A stretch of DNA of 64,000 nt from Sphingomonas hankookensis (GTDB lineage: Bacteria > Pseudomonadota > Alphaproteobacteria > Sphingomonadales > Sphingomonadaceae), in NCBI RefSeq assembly GCF_022664465.1, contig NZ_JAKREV010000002.1, positions 248,001 through 312,000 on the forward strand, given 5' to 3'. Position numbers and translations under genes: made by a program. The notes under the pieces were generated by a model that made no database searches, had not been told where the DNA came from, and saw only the letters and a list, made by a program, of their open reading frames with translations. How positions within the stretch are numbered: position 1 is the first letter of the stretch; the number at the start of each line of letters is the position of its first letter. This document shows, piece after piece, positions 44,136 through 55,533 of the stretch.

Positions 44136-44140
44136 TCAAC
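44123..44140. promoter_or_regulatory. Perfect palindrome, probable MerR/LiuR-type operator
   Basis: GTTGACGT, GA, ACGTCAAC: a perfect 8+2+8 inverted repeat just upstream of the MerR-type gene, overlapping the stop codon of the EF-hand gene. It resembles the TTGACGTnnACGTCAA/TTTACGT-type sites of LiuR-like regulators of branched-chain and fatty-acid catabolism. Confidence 0.7.
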
Positions 44141-44600
44141 CTTCGTCGGCAGGTGCCGCGGCGGGCGGACATTCGACGCGCTTGCTCGGGCGACGCTTGA
44201 CCGCGGTCGTCGCGAACTCCGCGGCGTCGAGCGCGCCGTCCCGGCCTTTGTCCGCGGTCGCGAACTTGCCACTGGTCCTCGCCGCCCATTCGTCGAAGCT
44301 CAGCCGACCGTCGCCATTGGTGTCGAGCTTCGCATAGGCCTTGCGCCGCGACGCCAGATATTCGTCGCGGGTGATGCGTCCGTCGCGGTCCTTGTCATAC
44401 CGGTCGAACCGCTTCTGTTCGCGGGTGCGGGCGGTCGCCGCCGGGGGATCGCCCGGATCGGCTTCGGCCACCTGTTCCGGCGCGTTGACGGCGGCGGGCG
44501 GCGGGGGCAGCTTCTCGGTCGCGGCGTCGCTGCGGAACAGGAACAGCCCCGCCGCCACCAGCGCCAGCGCCGACCCCACGCCCGCCAAGAATCGCCACAT
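44136..44600 (-). CDS. EF-hand calcium-binding protein, membrane-anchored
   Basis: A 154-residue protein with an N-terminal membrane helix (FLAGVGSALALVAAGLFLF) and three EF-hand-like loops: DKDRDGRITRDE, DTNGDGRLSFDE and DKGRDGALDAAE. The first two have all Asp/Asn/Glu ligands; the third lacks only the usual pattern at position 5/7. The proline-rich stretch around 35-60 probably spans the periplasm. The function is unknown. Its stop overlaps the operator of the MerR gene. Confidence 0.85.
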   Translation of the reverse strand: MWRFLAGVGSALALVAAGLFLFRSDAATEKLPPPPAAVNAPEQVAEADPGDPPAATARTREQKRFDRYDKDRDGRITRDEYLASRRKAYAKLDTNGDGRLSFDEWAARTSGKFATADKGRDGALDAAEFATTAVKRRPSKRVECPPAAAPADEG

Positions 44601-44644
44601 CGCCCGTCCCCCATGCCGTCCGGGCCGACGTTACAGCCTATGGC

Positions 44645-45283
44645 TCAGCGCCCGGCAAGCCCGAACCACAACAGCCGCGCCGCCCGCTTCGGGCCACCGG
44701 CCGGTACATCGTGCAGGTCGAGCCGCGCCGATAACGCCATCAGCCCCAGCGGCTTCGCCATGCCCGCCAATGGTCCGGCCAGCGCCGCGCGCGCCAGCGC
44801 CACCGCCCTGTCCCGCGCCGCCGCGTCGTCCAGCCGTTGCGACAGATCGGCCAGCGCCCATCCGCGCCCCTGCCGCTCCGCCCGCACTGCATTGCCAGAC
44901 AGCACCTGCGTTGCCAGCGCGAACAGCCGACCACCCCGCGCCGCCGCAAACCGTTCGAGCGCCGCGTCGGCCAGCGTCTCTTCCTCGATCAACACATCCC
45001 AGCCGTCGACCAGTTCGGCCATTTCCGCCCCGCCGACGCCCCGCGGCAACAGCGTTTCGGCCAGCGCGACCAGTTCGGGCATCGCCGGCGGCGGCTGGGT
45101 ATCGAGCTTGATCAGCTGCTCGCGCCACCATGCCAGCCGTATCTGCCCCAGTGCCGGCTGGGTGGTCGATCGCACGACCTCCCCCAGCGCGGCATCGAGC
45201 GCCAGCAGCGCCGACAGCGCGGCACGCCGCCCGTCATCGGGAGCATAGGCCAGCGCCAGCGCGCGTTCCGAATCATTCTGCAT
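44645..45283 (-). CDS. Squalene/phytoene-synthase-family protein (NDUFAF6-like)
   Basis: A 212-residue cytoplasmic all-helical protein of the squalene/phytoene synthase superfamily. ALSALLALDAALGEVVRSTT and LGQIRLAWWREQL are the family's N-terminal segments, but I see no clear DxxxD aspartate-rich motifs required for prenyl-diphosphate condensation. The closest annotated relatives are NDUFAF6-like/uncharacterised synthase-family proteins. Whether it makes a terpenoid is doubtful. ATG 45283 is preferred to the longer Ser/Arg-rich frame from 45403. Confidence 0.78.
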   Translation of the reverse strand: MQNDSERALALAYAPDDGRRAALSALLALDAALGEVVRSTTQPALGQIRLAWWREQLIKLDTQPPPAMPELVALAETLLPRGVGGAEMAELVDGWDVLIEEETLADAALERFAAARGGRLFALATQVLSGNAVRAERQGRGWALADLSQRLDDAAARDRAVALARAALAGPLAGMAKPLGLMALSARLDLHDVPAGGPKRAARLLWFGLAGR

Positions 45284-45381
45284 CCGGCGGATGAGCCTGC
45301 CTCTTAAACATCCGTCAACCCTGTTGCGGCATGAAAGCGTGTGATTTGCGCGGGATACCTGCGCGGGCGGGGACGGCGGGA

Positions 45382-47346
45382 ATGAACGGATCGACTGGCA
45401 CAATGGCGGAACGACAGTCGGGGGGCATTCTCGGCCGCCTGGCCCGCGACCGCCGCGGCAATACGCTGGCGATGATGGCGATCGCGCTGATCCCGTTGGT
45501 CGGCATGGCCGGATCGGCAGTCGACACCGCGCGCGTCTATTATGTGAAGGTCCGCCTGCAACAGGCGTGCGACGCCGGCGTATTGGCGGGCCGCAAGACG
45601 ATGGACGGCACCGATTTCAACACCAATGCCTATCAACAGGCGCAGGCGTTCTTCGGCAACAACTTCAAAACCGGCATGCTCGGCTCACAAACCCCGACGT
45701 TCACACCCGTGAAAACGACGGAAAATCAGGTCGCCGGCACTGCGTCGGTCGTCGTGCCGATGACGCTGACCAAGCTGATGGGCATGGCTCCCGTCACGTT
45801 GAGCGTGGCCTGCGAAGCCAAGCTGGAGATACCGAACCTCGACGTGATGTTCGTGCTCGATACGACCGGATCGATGACCGATACAAATCCGGGCGATACC
45901 CAGAACAAGATTACCGCACTTCGGGCGTCGGTCATCGATTTCTATAGGACGGTCGAAGCCGCGAAGAAGTCCGGAACGCAGGTACGCTACGGTTTCGTGC
46001 CCTATTCCAGCAACGTCAACGTCGGCATGCTGCTGAAACCCGAATGGATGGTCGACGAATGGAGATACCAGTCGCGGATCGCGGATGGCACAACCACGAA
46101 TACCAGTACGACCACCGACAATGCCGATTATGTCTACACATATGGCGGCTGGGCCAAGCTCAGCGGTTCGTCAGGCTCGCGTACTTCCGCCGGATCGCCT
46201 GAAAATTGCATCGCTCCGGGTAACACGACCAAAACGGATCCTACCTACACGGATTGGACCAATCCGACCGGTGACGCGACCCGAACGCTCACGCAGGTCA
46301 TCAATGGCAGCAACTATTCTGCCAAGGTCACCAACGGTGCCTGCGTCATCACCGAAACCTGGTACAATCAATATACCCAGCGTCGCACCGAAACGCGTAC
46401 GGTGAACAAGAACAAGGGTAATTCCACAACTACGACCAGTACGAACTACTGGTGGAAATACGAACGGGTGCCGTTCAACGTCGCGCCGCTGAAGGGTAAC
46501 GGCGCAACGATGGCCGGCGGCACCATCACGTTGCCGATCGCCAATAACTTTGCCAATCGCGATATAACATGGAACGCCGCCAACGCCTGTATCGAAGAAC
46601 GGCAGACCGTCAAACAATCGAGTTATTCGACGATACCGTCCAACGCCTACGACCTCGACGTCGATATGGTTCCAACTTCCGATCCCGAGACCAGGTGGAA
46701 GCCGTGGCTTCCAAAGGTGATATATGCCCGCAACAGCATGACCAACTGGACGACGGCGACGGTGCGTACGAATAATCAGGGATTGACGAACGTCGGCGAC
46801 CTGAACAGTGGTTATAATGCGCCATGCCCGTCGCCAGCGGTCAAGTTGACTGCCCAGACCGAAAGTCAGATCACTGCCTATGTGAACAGCCTGACCCCCG
46901 GGGGCTTCACCCATCACGATATCGGGTTCCTGTGGGGCACGCGGTTGTTGTCGCCGACCGGCCTGTTCGCATCCGAAAACGCCGTCGCGGCCAATGGCGG
47001 CGACATTTCACGCCACCTGATCTTCATGACGGACGGCACCACCGATACAAAGATCGTATCCTACGACGCCTATGGCCTGTCCGCGATCGATCAGCGCCGT
47101 ACTAACGGAATGCCGACCGACGCCGATCAGAACACGATCGTTGCGAACCGCCTGTCCGCGCTCTGCACCGTCGCCAAGCGCAAGAACATCACCGTATGGG
47201 TCATCGCGTTCGGAACGACGCTCGACGCTATGCTTTCGAACTGCGCGAGCGATGGCCGCTCGTTCCAGGCGAACAACGCCGCGCAGCTCAACCAGACGTT
47301 CAGCAACATCGCCGCACAGATCGCCAAGCTGCGGGTTGCGCGATGA
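45382..47346 (+). CDS. TadG-like protein with von Willebrand A domain
   Basis: A 654-residue protein. A hydrophobic N-terminal segment (NTLAMMAIALIPLVGMAGSA, about 26-45) after the positively charged RDRRG is the class IV pilin-like/TadE-TadG signature. A vWA domain follows with the MIDAS motif DTTGSM. The middle (about 240-360) is rich in Thr, Ser, Asn and Tyr. The late motif DIGFLWGTRLLSPTGL and the end FSNIAAQIAKLRVAR resemble TadG-type proteins exported with Flp pili. Starts at 45331, 45382 and 45403 are in frame; none has a strong ribosome site. It overlaps the next gene (ATGA). Confidence 0.87.
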   Translation: MNGSTGTMAERQSGGILGRLARDRRGNTLAMMAIALIPLVGMAGSAVDTARVYYVKVRLQQACDAGVLAGRKTMDGTDFNTNAYQQAQAFFGNNFKTGMLGSQTPTFTPVKTTENQVAGTASVVVPMTLTKLMGMAPVTLSVACEAKLEIPNLDVMFVLDTTGSMTDTNPGDTQNKITALRASVIDFYRTVEAAKKSGTQVRYGFVPYSSNVNVGMLLKPEWMVDEWRYQSRIADGTTTNTSTTTDNADYVYTYGGWAKLSGSSGSRTSAGSPENCIAPGNTTKTDPTYTDWTNPTGDATRTLTQVINGSNYSAKVTNGACVITETWYNQYTQRRTETRTVNKNKGNSTTTTSTNYWWKYERVPFNVAPLKGNGATMAGGTITLPIANNFANRDITWNAANACIEERQTVKQSSYSTIPSNAYDLDVDMVPTSDPETRWKPWLPKVIYARNSMTNWTTATVRTNNQGLTNVGDLNSGYNAPCPSPAVKLTAQTESQITAYVNSLTPGGFTHHDIGFLWGTRLLSPTGLFASENAVAANGGDISRHLIFMTDGTTDTKIVSYDAYGLSAIDQRRTNGMPTDADQNTIVANRLSALCTVAKRKNITVWVIAFGTTLDAMLSNCASDGRSFQANNAAQLNQTFSNIAAQIAKLRVAR

Positions 47347-47927
47347 TCGCCCGGCTGGCCACCGATCGGCGCGGGGTGACGGTGATCGAATTCACCCTCA
47401 TCGCGCCGGTCATGCTTTTGCTGCTGATGGGGCTGTTCGACCTTTGCTATCGGTCCTACGCCCAATCCATTCTGAACGGCGCTGTGCAGTCCGCCGGACG
47501 GCGCGCGACGCTAGAGGGCAACGCATCGGGCACATCGACCGCGGCGATCGACAGCGCGGTCGTTGCGCAAGTTCGGGTGATCGCGCGCAACGTCCGTTGG
47601 GAAAGCAGCCGGAAATTCTATCAAACCTTCGGCAACATCCGCGCCGAGCCATTCGACGACAGCAACCATAATAACCAATATGATATCGGCGAATGCTATT
47701 CCGACGTTAACGGCAATCGCCACTGGGATGCCAATCCCGGCAGGGACGGTCAGGGCGGGGCGAACGACATCACGCTCTACACCATGTCGATGACCTATCC
47801 ACGGCTGTTCCCGCTGCATGGGCTCATGGGCCTGTCCGCCGAACAGACCATCACTGCGCAAACCCTGCTCAAGAACCAGCCCTATGGCGCGCAGTCCGCG
47901 AACAGCCCGGAGACGATATGCAGCTGA
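47343..47927 (+). CDS. TadE-like pseudopilin
   Basis: A 194-residue protein with a short basic N-terminus and a TadE-like segment GVTVIEFTLIAPVMLLLLMG containing the conserved Glu after the cleavage-like glycine region (RRGVTVIEF). A soluble domain with an Asp/Asn-rich loop (DDSNHNNQYD, DVNGNRHWDAN) that could bind calcium follows. It probably is a minor pseudopilin or envelope protein acting with the vWA protein. ATG 47343 overlaps the previous stop; an upstream in-frame extension is a shadow of that gene. Confidence 0.87.
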   Translation: MIARLATDRRGVTVIEFTLIAPVMLLLLMGLFDLCYRSYAQSILNGAVQSAGRRATLEGNASGTSTAAIDSAVVAQVRVIARNVRWESSRKFYQTFGNIRAEPFDDSNHNNQYDIGECYSDVNGNRHWDANPGRDGQGGANDITLYTMSMTYPRLFPLHGLMGLSAEQTITAQTLLKNQPYGAQSANSPETICS

Positions 47928-48592
47928 CCCTTGCTCGCGCCTTACGGCGGCTACGCGCCGACCGCCGCGGCGTCGCGATGCTCGAATTCGCGCTGACGCT
48001 GCCGATCGTCGTGCCGATTGGCATGTATGCGGTCGAACTCTGCAACTTCGGCGTTCGCCAGCTGCAGCTGAGCCAGGCCGCGCTGACCCTCGCCGACAAC
48101 GCCTCGCGCGTCGGCGTCGATACCAACTTGGCAACGCAGCAATTGCGCGAAGTCGACATCAACGAGATCATCGAGGGGCTGCGGCTCCAGACCCGCGGGC
48201 TGCAGCTGACGACCAATGGCCGCGTTACGATTTCCAGCCTGGAGATGAAGGACGGCGAGCAATGGATTCACTGGCAACGCTGCGCCGGGCTGAAACGCGG
48301 CGCCGGCTATGATTCCACCTACGGCGTGGAGGGTGCCGGCGGGACTGCCGGAACGCCGTTCCGCGGCATGGGCGACGGCATGACGGTCAAATCACCGGCC
48401 AATTCGGGGGTGATCTTCGTCGAAATCAATTACGACTATACCCCGCTGATCAGCAGCTACTTCATCGGGACACGCAAGCTCAAACAGGTCGCGTCCTTCA
48501 TCGTGCGCGACAATCGCGAATTCCACTCGGGCATCACCAATCTCGCGCCTGCCGCAGAAGAGCGCATGACCTGCGACCGCTACACCACCTGA
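47918..48592 (+). CDS. TadE-like pseudopilin, second copy
   Basis: A 224-residue protein with N-terminus RADRRGVAMLEFALTLPIVV, a TadE-like signature again with the conserved Glu, followed by a soluble domain with two Cys (QRCAGLKR, MTCDRY). It overlaps the first TadE gene by 10 bases, so the three genes form one operon. I see no other Tad/Cpa genes near (no prepilin peptidase, ATPase or Flp pilin), so the export machine must lie elsewhere. A strong hairpin follows. Confidence 0.87.
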   Translation: MQLTLARALRRLRADRRGVAMLEFALTLPIVVPIGMYAVELCNFGVRQLQLSQAALTLADNASRVGVDTNLATQQLREVDINEIIEGLRLQTRGLQLTTNGRVTISSLEMKDGEQWIHWQRCAGLKRGAGYDSTYGVEGAGGTAGTPFRGMGDGMTVKSPANSGVIFVEINYDYTPLISSYFIGTRKLKQVASFIVRDNREFHSGITNLAPAAEERMTCDRYTT

Positions 48593-48614
48593 TCGCACTC
48601 CCTTGCAAACGCAG

Positions 48615-48651
48615 ACGGGGCCGGCATCGCATCGCGCGTTGCCGGCCCCGT
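48615..48651. terminator. Convergent hairpin, likely bidirectional terminator
   Basis: ACGGGGCCGGCA (48615-48626) and TGCCGGCCCCGT (48640-48651) form a perfect 12-bp stem with a 13-base loop. It lies between the TadE operon and the convergent pdhB. Neither side has a long T-tract. Confidence 0.65.
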
Positions 48652-48681
48652 TCGTCTTGCGTCCTTGCCGAAGCGAAGCGC

Positions 48682-50121
48682 TTACTTGTACGTCACCTTC
48701 TTCACCGCCTCGACCACCTTGTCGCTGGTGATCAGTGCCAGCTTTTCGAGGTTCGCGGCATAGGGCAGCGGTACGTCTTCGTTGGTGACGCGCAACACCG
48801 GGGCGTCGAGGTCGTCGAAGCCCTGCTCCATCACCACCGCGGCGATTTCCGACGCGATCGAGCAGGTCGGCCAACCTTCCTCGACCACGACCAGCCGGTT
48901 GGTCTTCTTCAGCGACTTCAGCACCGTTTTGGTGTCGAGCGGGCGCAGCGTGCGCAGGTCGATCACTTCGGCATCGATGCCCTCCCCGCTAAGCTTCTCG
49001 GCGGCTTCGAGCGCGAGGCCGACGCCGATCGAATAGCTGACGATCGTCACGTCCTTGCCCGGCTTCATGATCCGCGCCTTGCCGATCGGCAGCACGAAAT
49101 CGTCGAGCTTCGGCACGTCGAACGAGCGGCCATACATCAGTTCGTTTTCGAGGAAGACGACCGGATCGGTCGAGCGGATCGCCGCCTTCAGCAGCCCCTT
49201 CGCATCGGCCGCGTCATAGGGCGCGATCACGATCAGGCCGGGGACCGAAGCGTACCATGGACCATAGTTCTGCGAGTGCTGCGCACCGACACGGCTGGCC
49301 GCGCCGTTGGGACCACGGAACACGATCGGGCAGCGCATCTGGCCACCGGACATATAGTTGGTCTTGGCCGCCGAATTGATGATGTGGTCGATCGCCTGCA
49401 TGGCGAAGTTGAACGTCATGAATTCGATGACCGGGCGCAGGCCACCCATCGCCGCGCCGGTGCCGATGCCGGCAAAGCCGTATTCGGTGATCGGCGTGTC
49501 GATGACGCGACGGTCGCCGAATTCGGCGAGCAGGCCCTGCGTGACCTTGTACGCGCCCTGATATTCGGCGACTTCCTCGCCCATCACGAACACGCGGTCG
49601 TCGGCGCGCATTTCCTCGGCCATCGCATCGCGCAGCGCGTCGCGGACCGTGGTCTTGACCATCTCGGTCCCTTCCGGGATTTCCGGGCTGGTTTCGCCTT
49701 CCTGGTCGGCTGCGTCGAACAGCTGGCGCGCGCCGGTTTCGGCGTGCTGCTGCGACGTACCTTCGGGCGTCGGCGGCGCCTTGTCGTCGTTCTTTTCGTC
49801 GGCCTTGGGGCTCGCGGCGGCGGCATCGCCGGCACGCGCTTCGGTCGGCTGCGCCGACTTCGCGGCGTCGACATCCTCGCCCTCGGCCGCCAGGATCGCG
49901 ATGACCGCGCCGACCTTCACGTTATCGGTACCCTCGGCGACGACGATCTGCGCGATCGTGCCTTCGTCGACGGCTTCGAATTCCATCGTCGCCTTGTCGG
50001 TCTCGATCTCGGCCATGATGTCGCCCGACTTGACCGTGTCGCCTTCCTTGACGAGCCACTTGGCCAGCGTGCCTTCTTCCATCGTGGGCGACAACGCCGG
50101 CATCTTCAGTTCGATCGGCAT
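48682..50121 (-). CDS. pdhB: Pyruvate dehydrogenase E1 beta subunit with N-terminal lipoyl domain
   Basis: A 479-residue subunit. The N-terminal lipoyl domain (1-78) has Lys43 in [10 protein letters not shown] as lipoylation site; a flexible Ala/Glu/Asp/Lys-rich linker (about 80-155) follows; then the E1 beta domain with [59 protein letters not shown] and [15 protein letters not shown]. The lipoyl-E1 beta fusion is typical of alphaproteobacteria. With PdhA it decarboxylates pyruvate and passes acetyl to E2. It starts 1 base after the pdhA stop. Confidence 0.95.
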   Translation of the reverse strand: MPIELKMPALSPTMEEGTLAKWLVKEGDTVKSGDIMAEIETDKATMEFEAVDEGTIAQIVVAEGTDNVKVGAVIAILAAEGEDVDAAKSAQPTEARAGDAAAASPKADEKNDDKAPPTPEGTSQQHAETGARQLFDAADQEGETSPEIPEGTEMVKTTVRDALRDAMAEEMRADDRVFVMGEEVAEYQGAYKVTQGLLAEFGDRRVIDTPITEYGFAGIGTGAAMGGLRPVIEFMTFNFAMQAIDHIINSAAKTNYMSGGQMRCPIVFRGPNGAASRVGAQHSQNYGPWYASVPGLIVIAPYDAADAKGLLKAAIRSTDPVVFLENELMYGRSFDVPKLDDFVLPIGKARIMKPGKDVTIVSYSIGVGLALEAAEKLSGEGIDAEVIDLRTLRPLDTKTVLKSLKKTNRLVVVEEGWPTCSIASEIAAVVMEQGFDDLDAPVLRVTNEDVPLPYAANLEKLALITSDKVVEAVKKVTYK

Positions 50122-50122
50122 C

Positions 50123-51172
50123 TTAGTAGGTCTCCACCAGCACGTCGGTGTACAGTTCCTTAGCGTCCGGTTCCGGCGCGCTTTCGGCGAAGTCGGCGGC
50201 GGCGTTCACCACCTTGCGGATTTCGGCCTCGATCGCCTTCAGCTCGTCTTCCTGCACGCCGGCGGCGTTCAGCTCGCGCTTCAGCCCCTCGATCGGGTCC
50301 GAATTGTCGCGCATCGCCTGCACTTCGTCGCGGCTGCGATACTTGGCCGGGTCGGACATCGAATGGCCACGATAGCGATAGGTCTTCATCTCGAGGATGA
50401 TCGGACCCTTGCCCGCGCGGACCCATGCCAGCGCTTCCTCGGCGGCACCGCGGCACGCCAGCACGTCCATGCCGTCGACCTGGATGCCCGGAATGCGGAA
50501 GCTCTCGCCGCGCTTGTACAGCTGGTCCTCGGCCGAAGCGCGATTGACGCTGGTGCCCATGGCATACTGGTTGTTCTCGATCACGAAGATGATCGGGAGC
50601 TTCCACAGCTCGGCCATGTTGAACGATTCGTACACCTGGCCCTGGTTCGCGGCGCCATCGCCGAAATAGGCCATGCAGACGCCGCCATCGTTCGCGTATT
50701 TGTGCCCGAACGCGAGACCCGCGCCCAGCGACACCTGCGCCCCGACGATGCCGTGGCCGCCGTAGAACTTATGCTCGGTCGAGAACATGTGCATCGACCC
50801 GCCCTTGCCGCGGCTGATGCCAGCCTCGCGCCCGGTCAGCTCGGCCATGATGACCTTGGGATCGATGCCGTAGGCGAGCATGTGGCCATGGTCGCGATAG
50901 CCGGTGATCACCGAATCCTTGCCGGATTCAAGCGCCGACTGCAGGCCCACGGCGACCGCTTCCTGACCGATATACAAATGGCAGAAGCCACCGATCAGGC
51001 CGAGGCCGTACAACTGCCCCGCCTTCTCTTCGAAACGGCGGATCAGCAGCATTTCCCTGTAGAAGGAAAGCAGTTCCTCTTTCGACGCTTCGTACCGCTT
51101 TGGCTCCCCCGGCCGTTCGCGATTGGGAATGACGGGTTCGCTGGTGCGGCCTTGCGCCGGTGCTTTTGCCAC
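50123..51172 (-). CDS. pdhA: Pyruvate dehydrogenase E1 alpha subunit
   Basis: A 349-residue thiamine-diphosphate enzyme subunit. [20 protein letters not shown] begins the TPP motif that ends in [29 protein letters not shown] is the phosphorylation-loop region. GTG 51172 is preferred because the protein then begins AKAPAQG, with ACGAGG upstream; an ATG 24 codons upstream gives a Gly/Arg-rich extension. The gene follows ftsB (gap 100) and couples tightly to pdhB. Confidence 0.94.
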   Translation of the reverse strand: MAKAPAQGRTSEPVIPNRERPGEPKRYEASKEELLSFYREMLLIRRFEEKAGQLYGLGLIGGFCHLYIGQEAVAVGLQSALESGKDSVITGYRDHGHMLAYGIDPKVIMAELTGREAGISRGKGGSMHMFSTEHKFYGGHGIVGAQVSLGAGLAFGHKYANDGGVCMAYFGDGAANQGQVYESFNMAELWKLPIIFVIENNQYAMGTSVNRASAEDQLYKRGESFRIPGIQVDGMDVLACRGAAEEALAWVRAGKGPIILEMKTYRYRGHSMSDPAKYRSRDEVQAMRDNSDPIEGLKRELNAAGVQEDELKAIEAEIRKVVNAAADFAESAPEPDAKELYTDVLVETY

Positions 51173-51272
51173 GGTTCGGATGCCTCGTTCCTGAAAGGAT
51201 GGGTTAGGAGCGCCGCCTATGGCGCGATTTATCCCCCCGCGCAACCGAAGGGGGACGCCTTACGTACCGGAA

Positions 51273-51629
51273 TCAGTCGTCAAGCCGGATTCCGCAGCGC
51301 GATCGTGCCGCCGCCTCGCCGCCGATCGGTACGATGAATTCGTCCGGATGCGCGACGTTCAGCTTCCGCCGGACCAGTTCGTCGACCATGTCGGGGTCGG
51401 CGTGGCGCGGATCGAGCAGTTCGACCCGGTTGCGCAGATCGGCGCGCACCTTTTCCAGGCACGCATATTGCGCCTTCCGTACCGTCAGCTTGCGCTGATA
51501 GTCGCGATACGCCAGCACCCCGTTCGGCCCGAGCACGGCATGATAGGCGAAGAAGCCCATCACGAGGATGACCAGTGCAGGCCATCCGGCACGGGTCAGC
51601 ATCTGGCGCAGGGGAGAGGAACGCGGCAT
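51273..51629 (-). CDS. ftsB: FtsB/DivIC-type septum formation initiator
   Basis: A 118-residue bitopic cell-division protein with one transmembrane helix (ALVILVMGFFAYHAVLG, about 18-34), a coiled-coil region (about 40-75) and the DPDMVDELVRRKLNVAHPDE segment typical of the FtsB/DivIC family. It would join FtsL and FtsQ at the division site. The order ftsB-pdhA-pdhB is conserved in alphaproteobacteria. ATG 51629 is preferred; a longer frame to 51665 is not like the family. Confidence 0.85.
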   Translation of the reverse strand: MPRSSPLRQMLTRAGWPALVILVMGFFAYHAVLGPNGVLAYRDYQRKLTVRKAQYACLEKVRADLRNRVELLDPRHADPDMVDELVRRKLNVAHPDEFIVPIGGEAAARSRCGIRLDD

Positions 51630-51692
51630 GTCCGCGTATGTCGGGGATCGCCCGGTCCCACGCAAGCCGTCTCGATATCAGCGGGAGCCGAT

Positions 51693-52061
51693 ATGCACCT
51701 TCTACACGACCCGACGCAGCTGACCGCGCCGACCGACTTCGCCACCTTTTTGCAGGTCGACATCCGCGTCGGCACGATCGTGTCGGCCGAACCCTATCCG
51801 GAGGCCCGCAAGCCCGCGATCAAGCTGACGATCGATTTCGGCCCCGTCATCGGCGTCAAACGCTCCAGCGCACAGATCACCGAACATTATGACTGCGCCG
51901 TGCTGGTCGGGCGACAGGTGGCCGCGGTGGTCAACTTCCCGCCACGCCAAATCGGCAAGTTCGTGTCCGAAGTGCTGACGCTCGGCTTTCCGGATGAAGG
52001 CGGTGCCGTGGTGCTGTTCGCGCCGGATCAGCGAGTGCCGGATGGCGGGCGGTTGTTTTAG
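51693..52061 (+). CDS. csaA: tRNA-binding/chaperone CsaA-like protein
   Basis: A 122-residue protein consisting of one OB-fold tRNA-binding domain (TFLQVDIRVGTIVSAEPYPE, SSAQITEHY, GRQVAAVVNFPPRQIG, ELF-like end VVLFAPDQ), as in CsaA, which has been linked to protein export chaperoning. The start at 51693 has GGGAG at 7 bases. It is divergent from ftsB with a 64-base gap; a longer plus-strand frame upstream is a shadow of ftsB. Confidence 0.92.
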   Translation: MHLLHDPTQLTAPTDFATFLQVDIRVGTIVSAEPYPEARKPAIKLTIDFGPVIGVKRSSAQITEHYDCAVLVGRQVAAVVNFPPRQIGKFVSEVLTLGFPDEGGAVVLFAPDQRVPDGGRLF

Positions 52062-52123
52062 GCGGTGCCGCGGGAGGAACGAAGAACATTCCCGAAAACG
52101 ATGGTGAAACGGGAATGTGCGGC

Positions 52124-52651
52124 TTAGTGCCTTAACCCGTTGGCGCGGTAGAAGGCCGCCAACGCCCCGGTCGTAGCGATCCGGGTCTTGGGCAGGCTGA
52201 TGCCGTCGATCATGTCGCGGTAACGGGCGCGGTTGGCTCTGGTGGCGACGACGATGTGCCGGATCATATCCCATTTCACGCTATCGCGACCGCCCTCCAG
52301 GGCGCCGCGTCGATCGCGCTCGAACCAGCAGCGTCGAACATACCTATACAGGCTGGTTGTCGTTGGAACATCGAGAAGAATGAAACCGGTCGCTCGTTCC
52401 AGCCGTTGCGGGAGCAGCCGGGAATAGTTGCCTTCAATCACCCAGCGGTCGCCAGTAATCGCCTTGTCGTGAAGCGCCGTAAACTCCTCTGGCGGTCGTG
52501 GAACCCAGTCGGTGTGCGGAAGATGGTGTAGCTGGTCGAGGTGAACGACCTCCAACCCTTTCGCTCGCCCGATCGCCTCCGCCAATGTGGACTTACCGCT
52601 GTTCGACGGCCCCATGATACAGATGCGTGTTCCCAGATCGTCCAGCTTCAT
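52124..52651 (-). CDS. P-loop NTPase, adenylate-kinase-like (FlaR/topology modulation type)
   Basis: A 175-residue small P-loop protein: Walker A GPSNSGKST (15-23), then VVHLDQLHHLPHTDWVPRP with the substrate-side Asp, WVIEGNYS and a lid-like region RRCWFERDRRGALEGGRD. It resembles small kinases annotated as topology modulation protein or adenylate kinase-like. The substrate is unknown. ATG 52651 is chosen because it precedes the Walker motif by 14 codons; a much longer frame upstream is poorly conserved and lower in GC. Confidence 0.85.
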   Translation of the reverse strand: MKLDDLGTRICIMGPSNSGKSTLAEAIGRAKGLEVVHLDQLHHLPHTDWVPRPPEEFTALHDKAITGDRWVIEGNYSRLLPQRLERATGFILLDVPTTTSLYRYVRRCWFERDRRGALEGGRDSVKWDMIRHIVVATRANRARYRDMIDGISLPKTRIATTGALAAFYRANGLRH

Positions 52652-52955
52652 GGCAGCGACGTACCTCCTCGCTTCGAAAATACGATCGCGCCGTGTTTCT
52701 CGCAAACGAACGAATGACGGGAATCCGACCGCGCCGACCGCGCTGACGGTTGCCTGCGCGGTTCGCTTTTCCCAAAAATCTGTTCCCGATTGCCGTTTAC
52801 CGAAATTACGATCCTGCAACGGGGAAACGGAAATCGTGCAAAGCCGGGCAAACTTGCGCGCTCCCCCTTTTTCCTCGCCCGCCCCCGCCTTCTGCAGTCG
52901 ACAAAAAGGGCGCCGGTTCGCACCGACGCCCCCTTCGATAATCACTATGCGTCGA
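52652..52955. other. Gap between eno and the P-loop gene
   Basis: The 304 bases contain the eno terminator (52903-52931) and, further down, the promoter region of the P-loop gene. A weak stem (CCGTTTCCC with GGTAAACGG on the minus strand, about 52794-52832) and an A/T-rich tract near 52770-52780 are the only other structures. No gene is supported. Confidence 0.6.
52903..52931 (-). terminator. Intrinsic terminator of eno
   Basis: On the minus strand GGGCGTCGG, loop TGCGAA, CCGGCGCCC form a 9-bp stem with one G-U pair, followed by TTTTTG. It lies 25 bases after the eno stop. Confidence 0.9.
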
Positions 52956-55221
<2,266 letters not shown>

Positions 55222-55222
<1 letters not shown>

Positions 55223-55533
55223 TGATCCCGCCCACCCTCGCCGCCGCGCAAGCCGACGTGCTGGTCAAGCGCGCCCGGCTGAAGGCCAGTATCGCCGAGG
55301 CGAAGCACCGCCTGTCGCCCGCCACCATCGCGTCGGGCGTCGCCGACGACCTGCGCGACAAGGCGGAGGATGGCGTCGCCCTTGTCCGCGAGCGGCCCGG
55401 CGTCGCTGCCGGCATCGCGACCGGCCTCGTCGCCCTGCTTGCCCGCAAGCGGATCGCCCGGCTGTTCCACCGGGGCGCCCCGCCCCCACCGCCTCTGCCC
55501 CCGACCGCCCCGAACAAGGATGTAGCATCATGA
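55222..55533 (+). CDS. Small hypothetical membrane-associated protein of the YqjD cluster
   Basis: A 103-residue protein starting at ATG 55222, which overlaps the previous stop (TGATG) and has GGGAGA just upstream. The N-terminal half is helical (QADVLVKRARLKASIAEAKH), a short hydrophobic segment (VAAGIATGLVALLA) follows, and the end is proline-rich (GAPPPPPLPP). It resembles DUF3618-like proteins, but I do not assign it. Position in the cluster suggests a joint envelope role. Confidence 0.75.
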
